Shown here: positions 1 to 5,153 of the stretch, piece by piece
Layout: the number at the start of each line of letters is the position of its first letter
How positions within the stretch are numbered: position 1 is the first letter of the stretch
Assembly (NCBI GenBank): GCA_013152075.1
Contig: JAADHD010000197.1
Coordinates: 1-5,153, forward strand
Length of the DNA stretch: 5,153 nt
Source of the DNA: Verrucomicrobiota bacterium
GTDB taxonomy: Bacteria > Verrucomicrobiota > Verrucomicrobiia > Verrucomicrobiales > DEV007
Direction: 5' to 3'
Translations under genes and position numbers: made by a program
The notes under the pieces: generated by a model
What the model was told of the DNA's origin: nothing
The model's input: only the letters and a program-made list of their open reading frames with translations
Databases searched by the model: none

Positions 1-2479
1 CCTGACCGTAAAGGTAATGCCAGAGGCGGTTCACCATGACCCGAGCCGCGAATGTATTGTCCGGACGCACCAGATCATTGGCAAGTTCCAGACGACCACT
101 TTGCTTCGTCTCGTAAGGAGTATCGTCGATCGCTTCCAGAAAACGGCGCGGCACCGGATCCCCCAGCTCTTTGTGATCACCCCTCACCATCATTGGCTGA
201 TTATAATTATCGGCTTCGAATAACCCGGGAACGCGAATCGGCAAAGGCACCTCCGCTTCCAGCGTGCGATAATTTTCAAGCAATGGCTTGGTCACCGGCA
301 AAGCTCTCACTTGATTTGGAAGCAATCCCACCTTCAACGCCCCATCCAAAAACAATGCCTGCGCATCGCTCATACGATTCTGTTGCCAGGCGCTAACACA
401 ATCCTTGAGAGCCGATTGATAAACTTGCGCAACATCCTCGACGGATTTGGGTGGAGTTTTGCGCCCCGCACCAAACAATGGCGCCAACCACTCCCGAGAA
501 TTTCCGTTCGGAGGCGGAGATCCCTTCGGTAACAAAACCGCATTGCGGATCCCAAACCAGGAACGCTCACTTGATGTGTTCGCCAACACTGCCTGATCGG
601 CAGCAGTCGATAATTCAATATGTATGTCATCGCCATCCCAATAAGTTAAGTCGTATTTTTTCCAGAACCATTTACCCCCTTTTAATCTAGTTACCGGAAA
701 GACCGTTCCACTGCGCGGATAGTTCTGAACCACGTAGCGTGCCATGGCCTGACCATCACCGGTCATTTGTAGCCAAAGCTCCTTTTCACCTTTCAAGGCA
801 ATCCGCTTTGATGCCAGCACGGCGCGGTGTTTGTTTGACAGGAGATGCGAATACGATCCTGCCGGAAAAATTCCGCTCACCACCGAATCGCCTTTTGCAT
901 ATAGGGCAAACTCCCCGGCCGGAGAGGGTTTTTCCTCAAGCCCTTCGCCATAAGAAAACCATTCCTGGTAAGTTTTAATATCGCTCAGATCCCAACGCTC
1001 CCCCTTATTCAAATTCCGAACGAGGCTTGCTCGACTTTTCTTCCAACTGTTATTCGCGTTATTCCACTGTTTTGCATAGTCCCCGCCCTTTCCGGCGATC
1101 CACCGTTGATGCAGGAAATGATCGGGGTTTTTCGCGGACTCCATTTCTTTCTTCATTGCCCCCTTGGGATTGCGGAGTTTTCCCGCCACATGACTCACCG
1201 CCTTCAACCACTCTTCCCCCAACGTGGCCCTCAGCTCTTTTTTCAAGCCAGCCAGCGCTTTTTTGTTTTTATCCAAGACTCCCGGTGCTGACACATCGAT
1301 CAATGCAGGCCGTGTTGATCCAAGAATCCCAAACAAAGCATAATAGTCCGCCTGACTGATCGCATCGAACTTATGATTGTGACAGCGCGCACAGGAAACC
1401 GTCAGGCCCATGAAGGTTTTTGAGAACACATTGATCTGGTCATCGGTAAAACGAACTTTTTCATCCAGTGCATCCGTTGGCGCAAAACCATGGAACACCA
1501 TACGCCAATGCGCCGTGCCGATCGCGGATTCATTGAGCCCAAGTTCTTTATTAATACGCGGTTTATCCAACAGGTCTCCAGCGATGTGCTCCCGCATGAG
1601 CTGATCATAGGGGATATCGGCATTGAGCGCGCGAATGAGATAATCACGATAACGATAAGCGTGCGGAATCGCAGGATCACCTTCTGATCCGTGGCTATCG
1701 GCGTAACGCACCCAGTCCATCCAGTGACGCGCCCAGCGCTCACCGAATTGAGGTGAATCAATCAGGCGGTTAACAAGCTGTTTAAAAGCGTCCACACTTT
1801 GGTCCTTCAGAAATACCTCAACTTGTTGCGGAGTCGGAGGCAAACCCGTCAAAACTAAGGACGCACGGCGAACCAAAGTCCGCCGGTCTGCCTTTACTGC
1901 AGGCTTCAGTCCTTCGCTCTCCAGCGCCGACAAAATAAACTGATCGACCGGATGCTGCGACCACTCGAGATTCTGCACTTTAGGAAGCGCCGGTTTTTTC
2001 ACTGCTTGAAAACTCCACCACAACTCACGTCGATCTCGAATCGCATTCCAATCCGTATCAGCGGCGACTTCTTCATCCGTCGGCGCTTGGTCTCGCGGAT
2101 CGGGAGCCCCCATGGCTATCCACTTTTCGAAATCAGCAATAATGTTTTCATCTAGTTTCGCTCCCGCTTTGGGCATTTTTAGGTCTTCGTGCTCGTGTCG
2201 TATCGTCTTGATCAGAAGGCTTCCATCAGGATCTCCGGGGATAATGGTTTTGCCAGTGTCACCACCGGCAAGTAGCGCGTCACGATGATCGAGAATCAAT
2301 CCAGCCTTCACCTTTCCGCCCGTGCGGTGACATTCGTAACATTCCTGCGCAAGAATTGGTCGAATACGATTTTCAAAAAACTCGATCTGCTCAGCAGACA
2401 GTTTTGGCGCAGCCGGCAATACACCGGGCGTCAACAACTCCAGCAAAGCCAAGCCTGAAATGGTTAACAAGCCTTTCAT
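1..2479 (-). CDS. PSCyt1-DUF1549-DUF1553 (PSD1-type) exported cytochrome-like protein, 3' end missing
   Basis: The frame is open from the ATG at 2479 to the left edge: 826 codons with no stop, so the C-terminus lies outside the window. A short hydrophobic N-terminus (residues 3-24, ending PAA) looks like a Sec signal, though Glu14 interrupts the core. A PSCyt1 domain follows (about 30-125) with haem motif CYECH at 47-51 and a possible axial Met102 in LKMPK. DUF1549 spans about 175-385, with GERWARHWMDWVRYADSHG at 246-264 and a second CxxCH (CARCHNHKFD, 363-372). Residues 400-690 are a long insert. DUF1553 begins near 795 (RLELANDLVRPDN...ARVMVNRLWHYLYG). Complete family members are usually around 800-1100 residues. 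The family is typical of Planctomycetota and Verrucomicrobiota, often beside DUF1501 or sulfatase genes; its biochemical role is not settled. Haem attachment is inferred from the motifs. The start overlaps the IclR stop (ATGA), with AGGAG 11 nt upstream, so expression is probably coupled to the regulator. Confidence 0.93.
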   Translation of the reverse strand, partial: MKGLLTISGLALLELLTPGVLPAAPKLSAEQIEFFENRIRPILAQECYECHRTGGKVKAGLILDHRDALLAGGDTGKTIIPGDPDGSLLIKTIRHEHEDLKMPKAGAKLDENIIADFEKWIAMGAPDPRDQAPTDEEVAADTDWNAIRDRRELWWSFQAVKKPALPKVQNLEWSQHPVDQFILSALESEGLKPAVKADRRTLVRRASLVLTGLPPTPQQVEVFLKDQSVDAFKQLVNRLIDSPQFGERWARHWMDWVRYADSHGSEGDPAIPHAYRYRDYLIRALNADIPYDQLMREHIAGDLLDKPRINKELGLNESAIGTAHWRMVFHGFAPTDALDEKVRFTDDQINVFSKTFMGLTVSCARCHNHKFDAISQADYYALFGILGSTRPALIDVSAPGVLDKNKKALAGLKKELRATLGEEWLKAVSHVAGKLRNPKGAMKKEMESAKNPDHFLHQRWIAGKGGDYAKQWNNANNSWKKSRASLVRNLNKGERWDLSDIKTYQEWFSYGEGLEEKPSPAGEFALYAKGDSVVSGIFPAGSYSHLLSNKHRAVLASKRIALKGEKELWLQMTGDGQAMARYVVQNYPRSGTVFPVTRLKGGKWFWKKYDLTYWDGDDIHIELSTAADQAVLANTSSERSWFGIRNAVLLPKGSPPPNGNSREWLAPLFGAGRKTPPKSVEDVAQVYQSALKDCVSAWQQNRMSDAQALFLDGALKVGLLPNQVRALPVTKPLLENYRTLEAEVPLPIRVPGLFEADNYNQPMMVRGDHKELGDPVPRRFLEAIDDTPYETKQSGRLELANDLVRPDNTFAARVMVNRLWHYLYGQ

Positions 2480-3261
2480 GCAAATAGCCGCTCCTGTATT
2501 TCCCTCGCTGCTTGAACACATTCACGCCCCAGACGCTCAAACTCTGACTCCGGCAATCGAAATGACGGGGACATCACTGTCAGCGCCGCGACCGGGTATT
2601 CGTATTGATTTAAAATCGGTGCACCAATGCAATGGATGCCTTCCAGACCCTCGGCCAGATCAACCGCGTATCCGCGGCTGCGCGTTTTTGCTAGATCTTC
2701 TTTTAGGGCCTTGCGATTTGAAAGTGTGGTTGGCGTGTAGGGTTTCAACTTCACCCTGCCCAGCCAGTCAGAGAATTCATCATCAGGCAGCCAGGCAAGA
2801 ATCGCTTTGCCCGGCGCGCAGGAAAACAGGGGAACACGCAACCCAATCTCTCCCGTCACCTTCACCGGGTGACAACCACCGACCTGTTCCAGCACCACCG
2901 CCTTGTCACCAGACCGAACGAGTAGCTGCACCGTCTCACCCTCCCGGTCACGTAATCCCTGCATGGCTTCGTAGGCACAAACAGCCAGACTTTTTTCATT
3001 CACCTTAGGCCGGGACAAATCGAATAACTTGTTACTCAATACGAACCGCTTGTCCGACTCACGACGGTGAAGGTACGCCCTGTCCTGCAGAGTATTAGTG
3101 ATCCGAAATACTGAATTCTGCGAAATTCCCAGCTCCCTCACAATCTCGGCAACGCTCAATCCGAGCGAATGCTCAGAGAGCAATTCGAGAATTGCCAGCG
3201 TCCGATCCGTTCCGGGTGACTGGGCGGCAGTATTTAGTCTGAGGGGGTCTTCTACTTTCAT
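2476..3261 (-). CDS. IclR-family transcriptional regulator
   Basis: This is a 261-residue protein, the normal length for the IclR family. A winged helix-turn-helix DNA-binding domain occupies about residues 19-82: TDRTLAILELLSE opens it, LSVAEIVRELGISQNSVFR is the helix-turn-helix, and the wing ends near KRFVLSNKLFDLS. The ligand-binding domain (about 83-261) has the family signatures APGKAILAWLP (149-159) and GYAVDLAEGLEG...CIGAPI (197-216), including the common Cys211. Such proteins bind small metabolites, often carboxylates or catabolic intermediates, and repress or activate neighbouring catabolic genes; the ligand here cannot be read from sequence. The first ATG is used and no Shine-Dalgarno precedes it, but a TATACT box 15 nt upstream would give a very short leader. 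The stop codon overlaps the start of the PSCyt1/PSD1 gene, so the regulator and that protein are probably made from one message. Direct repeats upstream suggest self-regulation. Confidence 0.95.
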   Translation of the reverse strand: MKVEDPLRLNTAAQSPGTDRTLAILELLSEHSLGLSVAEIVRELGISQNSVFRITNTLQDRAYLHRRESDKRFVLSNKLFDLSRPKVNEKSLAVCAYEAMQGLRDREGETVQLLVRSGDKAVVLEQVGGCHPVKVTGEIGLRVPLFSCAPGKAILAWLPDDEFSDWLGRVKLKPYTPTTLSNRKALKEDLAKTRSRGYAVDLAEGLEGIHCIGAPILNQYEYPVAALTVMSPSFRLPESEFERLGRECVQAAREIQERLFA

Positions 3262-3276
3262 AAAAAGGAATGAATT

Positions 3277-3282
3277 AGTATA
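3277..3282 (-). promoter_or_regulatory. Putative -10 box (TATACT) for the IclR-PSD1 unit
   Basis: TATACT lies on the minus strand 15 nt before the IclR ATG, in very AT-rich DNA. Initiation about seven bases downstream would leave a leader of only about 9 nt, which agrees with the lack of a Shine-Dalgarno before this gene. No convincing -35 is visible at the expected distance, so the promoter may be weak, activator-dependent or misassigned. Confidence 0.35.
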
Positions 3283-3283
3283 T

Positions 3284-3312
3284 ATTTAGATTAAAAACTG
3301 AATTTAGATTAA
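3284..3312. repeat. 11-bp direct repeat upstream of the IclR gene, candidate operator
   Basis: ATTTAGATTAA occurs exactly twice, at 3284-3294 and 3302-3312, with starts 18 bp apart. The first copy continues to TTTA-GAT-TAAA, a small palindrome. The pair sits just upstream of the candidate -10, where a regulator would act on the RNA polymerase site. Some IclR-family proteins such as PcaU bind sets of short repeats at their promoters, so autoregulation is plausible but inferred. Confidence 0.4.
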
Positions 3313-3327
3313 TGCAAGGCGTAAAGC

Positions 3328-3356
3328 AGCTTTTCTCGCAATGAGATGACAAAGCT
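3328..3356. other. Imperfect stem-loop between the LRR and IclR genes
   Basis: AGCTTT (3328-3333) pairs with AAAGCT (3351-3356), and inside it TCTC (3334-3337) pairs with GAGA (3343-3346), leaving a GCAAT loop and a four-base bulge. It lies about 28 nt past the LRR stop and could end or protect that transcript. It lacks a following U-tract on the minus strand, so it is not a standard intrinsic terminator. No other terminator is visible in the 122-nt gap between the two genes. Confidence 0.25.
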
Positions 3357-3383
3357 CACAATTTTCAAATTCAGCCCAGGAGT

Positions 3384-4250
3384 CTAGCGCTTGCCGGGCC
3401 GCGGCGGGCCTTTTGCTCCTTTACCCGCAACCTGAATATCCAGGCCTGGGCGTTGCTCTTTCAGAGATGCAACCAGAGCAGCGGTATCAAAAGAGTTTTT
3501 CCGCGCGTCGATCAGCAATACCTCCAGAGTTTTAATACCCGCGATCGCTTTCATATGGTCGACAGTAAAAGTGTTCGCATTCTCGATCGAAAGGGTCTTC
3601 AAAGGCAATTTTTGTAGGCCCTTCAGCCCTGACGGAGAGATCGTAGTCTCAGTTCCTCGTGGCGCATTGAAGTCCAGTTTCAGGTCATCCAATTGGGGAA
3701 ACTGCTTAACGATATGAGCCAACTGTTCATCTCCGGGAATCAGCGGGGAATGATAAAGATTGAGCTTGGTAAGGTTGGGGAGTTGTGTCAGAGACAAAAC
3801 GGCATTCCTTTGTTTTTCAGGTTGTCCCTTGTTGAGATCCCGCAAGCCCATGCAACCGCCGACCGTCAGGCTTTCAATCGGCAGATCGCTGAATATGGAT
3901 AGGCTGGTAAAATGATGGCCGTGCCAAATGGTGAGTTTTTTGAGCTTAGGCAAATGGTGCAGGAAGCCCCAGTCTTTATCACCCGCCAACGGAGAGTTCA
4001 TTGCGATCTCTTCAAGGTGAGGCAAGCGCCCCAGTAACTGCAACTCCTCGACAGAATGTTGAGGTTTACCGCCGGAAAATATTTTTACGGCACGGTCCTC
4101 ATCGTTCCTGCTAATTCGCGCGCCTGCCTGTTCAAAAAATGCGACGATTCCAGCTTCGTCTTTAGGCAACTCGGCTCGCAATGACGCGCCATTAACTAAC
4201 AGCATCAATGCAAAGCCTATTCCTATGTAATTCGAATTCTCTGTTTTCAT
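3384..4250 (-). CDS. Exported leucine-rich-repeat protein
   Basis: This 288-residue protein has a probable Sec signal peptide: hydrophobic core IGIGFALMLLVNGASL (9-24), likely cleaved after Ala26 (LRA-ELP). There is no lipobox cysteine. The mature part starts with a capping segment (about 30-66) like that seen before repeats in PVC-group LRR proteins. About seven irregular leucine-rich repeats follow, recognised by LxxLxI/L strands: LPHLEEIAM (77), LPKLKKLTI (100), LPIESLTV (123), LPNLTKLNL (157), FPQLDDLKL (184), LPLKTLSI (215) and IKTLEVLLI (239). The tail (274-288) is basic and rich in Gly, Pro and Lys. No catalytic domain is visible; a periplasmic or surface protein-binding role is inferred from the repeats. 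The start is supported by a purine-rich ribosome binding site 10 nt upstream that overlaps the stop of the AIM24 gene, so the two are very likely co-transcribed. Confidence 0.85.
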   Translation of the reverse strand: MKTENSNYIGIGFALMLLVNGASLRAELPKDEAGIVAFFEQAGARISRNDEDRAVKIFSGGKPQHSVEELQLLGRLPHLEEIAMNSPLAGDKDWGFLHHLPKLKKLTIWHGHHFTSLSIFSDLPIESLTVGGCMGLRDLNKGQPEKQRNAVLSLTQLPNLTKLNLYHSPLIPGDEQLAHIVKQFPQLDDLKLDFNAPRGTETTISPSGLKGLQKLPLKTLSIENANTFTVDHMKAIAGIKTLEVLLIDARKNSFDTAALVASLKEQRPGLDIQVAGKGAKGPPRPGKR

Positions 4251-4260
4251 TATTAATAAT

Positions 4261-4272
4261 CCCCCTCTTCCT
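4261..4272 (-). promoter_or_regulatory. Ribosome binding site of the LRR gene, overlapping the AIM24 stop
   Basis: On the minus strand the sequence AGGAAGAGGGGG begins at the last base of the AIM24 TGA stop codon (4274-4272) and ends 10 nt before the LRR ATG. Ribosomes ending AIM24 would therefore sit on the initiation site of the next gene, which supports the chosen start and co-expression of the pair. Confidence 0.7.
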
Positions 4273-4991
4273 CACCCAGCCTGGAAAGCCACTTCTTCAT
4301 AAGGCTGAATGACCACAAAACCGGAACCTTCAAACAGCATTTGAAACGACTCACCGGATCCACGCCCGATGAATGTGCGAAAGGATGTGTCCGTTTTGAA
4401 CTGCGGCGTCAGGTTTCCGCTCCAAGCCACAGTCGCATTGGGATCAGTGGTCACCGGCTTGCCGGGTTCTACAAGCAAAGTGATCGGCTCATAATGAGTG
4501 GTCATTGCCACCATGCCGGTACCGCTGAGGTGCACATTAAAAAGACCGCCGCTTAACATCGCCGCCACTTTTTTCATCATCGTAATCTTGTGGTCGAGAG
4601 ACGGCTCAAAAGCGAGCACGTCATTGCCATTGATAAAAATACTTTCGCCCTGGAGATTGATAACGCTCACTTTTTTGCCCGCATCGGCAAGATAGAGTTT
4701 ACCCACCCCGTCAGCGTAGGTAATGCGCATCCCTTCTCCCGAAATTGCTTTTTTTAGCAAATTACCGATGCCCTGATCCAGCGCTTTTTCGCGAGTGAAT
4801 TTGATCTCACCATGATAAGCAACCATCGAACCCATCTTGGTATTAATACGCCCATCAAGATTCACCTCGAGCAGACGTTCGGTTTCTTTTTCAAACAGCC
4901 CGTGCCCCCTGTCCTGCTGAGCAGTGGCCTGAATAAATTCTTGTAAAGTATAACTTGGTTGATCTTCCGGAAGAGGTGCTTGTGTCGTCAT
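4272..4991 (-). CDS. AIM24-family protein (DUF124-like)
   Basis: From the ATG at 4991 the protein has 239 residues and no signal peptide, so it is predicted cytoplasmic. It is recognised by family-typical segments, in order: YTLQEFIQATAQQDRG near the N-terminus, LLEVNLDGRINTKMGSMVAY, IKFTREKALDQGIGNLLKKA, SGEGMRITYADGVGKLYLAD, INGNDVLAFEPSL, MLSGGLFNVHLSGTGMVAM, DPNATVAWSGNL and the C-terminal GRGSGESFQMLF followed by GFVVIQPYEE. AIM24 domains are beta-rich with a TRAP-like fold. The yeast namesake is mitochondrial and affects inner-membrane organisation; bacterial members have no settled function and no catalytic residues are known. An in-frame TTG at 5015 would add eight residues and has GGAG five nt upstream. 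The ATG is preferred because it gives a normal-looking N-terminus and because the TATAAT box at 5026-5031 would place the transcription start at or after that GGAG. The LRR gene follows 21 nt downstream. Confidence 0.9.
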   Translation of the reverse strand: MTTQAPLPEDQPSYTLQEFIQATAQQDRGHGLFEKETERLLEVNLDGRINTKMGSMVAYHGEIKFTREKALDQGIGNLLKKAISGEGMRITYADGVGKLYLADAGKKVSVINLQGESIFINGNDVLAFEPSLDHKITMMKKVAAMLSGGLFNVHLSGTGMVAMTTHYEPITLLVEPGKPVTTDPNATVAWSGNLTPQFKTDTSFRTFIGRGSGESFQMLFEGSGFVVIQPYEEVAFQAG

Positions 4992-5025
4992 GATAGAAGT
5001 ATGCCGGATGAGCAAATGAACTCCA

Positions 5026-5031
5026 ATTATA
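5026..5031 (-). promoter_or_regulatory. Putative -10 box (TATAAT) for the AIM24-LRR unit
   Basis: A perfect TATAAT lies on the minus strand, 34 nt before the AIM24 ATG at 4991. Initiation about seven bases downstream would give a leader of roughly 25-30 nt. No good TTGACA-like -35 is present at 16-18 nt; only weak matches around 5048-5054 occur. The box is partly inside an inverted repeat, so a regulator could occlude it. Confidence 0.45.
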
Positions 5032-5051
5032 AAGTTGCCAGCATTTTATAA
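5027..5051. repeat. Inverted repeat TTATAAA-N11-TTTATAA over the AIM24 promoter
   Basis: Perfect 7-bp arms lie at 5027-5033 and 5045-5051. Within the 11-nt spacer a TGC/GCA pair extends the symmetry to about ten pairs with a one-base offset. The left arm overlaps the TATAAT box. It could be an operator for a dimeric regulator or belong to the end of the adjoining putative insertion sequence. AT-rich arms of this length can also arise by chance. Confidence 0.5.
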
Positions 5052-5079
5052 CGCAGATCCATCTAGTGTTCGAGCAAGT

Positions 5080-5153
5080 CTAAATTGACGGATACAGGCG
5101 TTTGAGCTTGATCCTTGCATCCGTGTTAGTGAATTGCCAGTTGATGGGGCGTG
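5080..5153 (-). CDS. C-terminal fragment of a probable IS630-family transposase (5' part outside window)
   Basis: A minus-strand frame enters from the right edge and stops at TAG 5082-5080, giving 23 complete residues that begin RPINWQFT and end DARIKLKRLYPSI. From memory of the family, NWxFT followed by DARIKLxxLYP at the extreme C-terminus is typical of IS630-type DDE transposases, which insert at TA dinucleotides. The catalytic residues would lie outside the window, so whether the gene is intact cannot be judged. The other two minus-strand frames here give no recognisable protein end. The call rests on a short stretch and could be wrong. If right, the element's terminal inverted repeat should lie between this stop and the AIM24 promoter. 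Confidence 0.5.
   Translation of the reverse strand, partial: RPINWQFTNTDARIKLKRLYPSI

Noticed and set aside
1027..1359. Plus-strand open frame of 110 codons
   Set aside because: It is antisense to the PSD1 gene insert region and has a Pro/Ser/Phe-rich composition typical of reverse-strand shadows.
1402..1761. Minus-strand open frame of 119 codons inside the PSCyt1/DUF1549 gene
   Set aside because: It is out of frame with the long open frame that encodes clear DUF1549 motifs over the same bases, and its own product resembles nothing.
1..2479. Possibility that the left half is a decayed gene, because only short closed frames occur there
   Set aside because: Reading the minus strand from 2479 gives one uninterrupted frame of 826 codons with all expected family motifs in order. 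It merely lacks a stop because the window ends.
2460..3008. Plus-strand open frame of 182 codons opposite the IclR gene
   Set aside because: It lies antisense to a strongly recognised IclR coding region, its product is Pro/His/Cys-rich and low in complexity, and it has no domain signature. It is a shadow of the real gene.
3262..3383. Small gene or non-coding RNA in the gap between the LRR and IclR genes
   Set aside because: No start with a ribosome site and sustained frame is present on either strand, and there is no convincing promoter-terminator pair. Only the repeat, -10 box and weak hairpin described elsewhere are visible.
1..5153. CRISPR array, tRNA, rRNA, riboswitch or defence-system genes
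   Set aside because: I saw no regularly spaced repeats, cloverleaf-like segments, conserved rRNA stretches or recognised defence domains. Nearly all the window is accounted for by five minus-strand coding regions.

Overview
The window is about 5.15 kb of roughly half-GC bacterial DNA. Every convincing gene lies on the minus strand, so transcription runs from the right edge to the left. The best taxonomic clue is the large protein at the left. It combines a Planctomycete-type cytochrome c domain (PSCyt1), DUF1549 (PSCyt2) and the start of DUF1553 (PSD1). This architecture is typical of the PVC superphylum: Planctomycetota, Verrucomicrobiota and Lentisphaerota. An exported leucine-rich-repeat protein of a style common in the same phyla agrees with this. 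A verrucomicrobial or planctomycetal host is the most likely; I cannot narrow it further from sequence alone.

Layout in transcription order, right to left. (1) At 5080-5153 is the C-terminal end of a gene that enters from the right edge. Its last residues resemble the tail of IS630-family transposases, so an insertion sequence or its remnant probably borders the window. (2) A short intergenic region holds a TATAAT box inside a 7-bp inverted repeat. (3) A two-gene unit follows: an AIM24-family protein (4272-4991), then, 21 nt later, a secreted leucine-rich-repeat protein (3384-4250). The second gene's ribosome binding site overlaps the first gene's stop codon. (4) A 122-nt intergenic region carries an imperfect stem-loop, an 11-bp direct repeat and a possible -10 box. 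(5) An IclR-family transcriptional regulator (2476-3261) comes next. (6) The large PSCyt1/DUF1549/DUF1553 protein begins at 2479, sharing an ATGA stop/start overlap with the IclR gene, and runs off the left edge without a stop. At least 826 codons are present.

The genes appear to form two transcription units. In the IclR-PSD1 unit, a ligand-responsive regulator is translationally coupled to an exported, potentially haem-binding protein of a family linked in PVC bacteria to polysaccharide-use gene sets. That suggests substrate-induced control of the protein and of whatever lies beyond the left edge. The AIM24-LRR unit pairs a cytoplasmic beta-rich protein with a secreted repeat protein; its function is unknown. 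I saw no tRNA, rRNA, CRISPR array, phage genes or recognisable defence system. The most noteworthy points are the ATGA coupling, the repeat-bearing regulator promoter, and the transposase tail abutting the AIM24 promoter.
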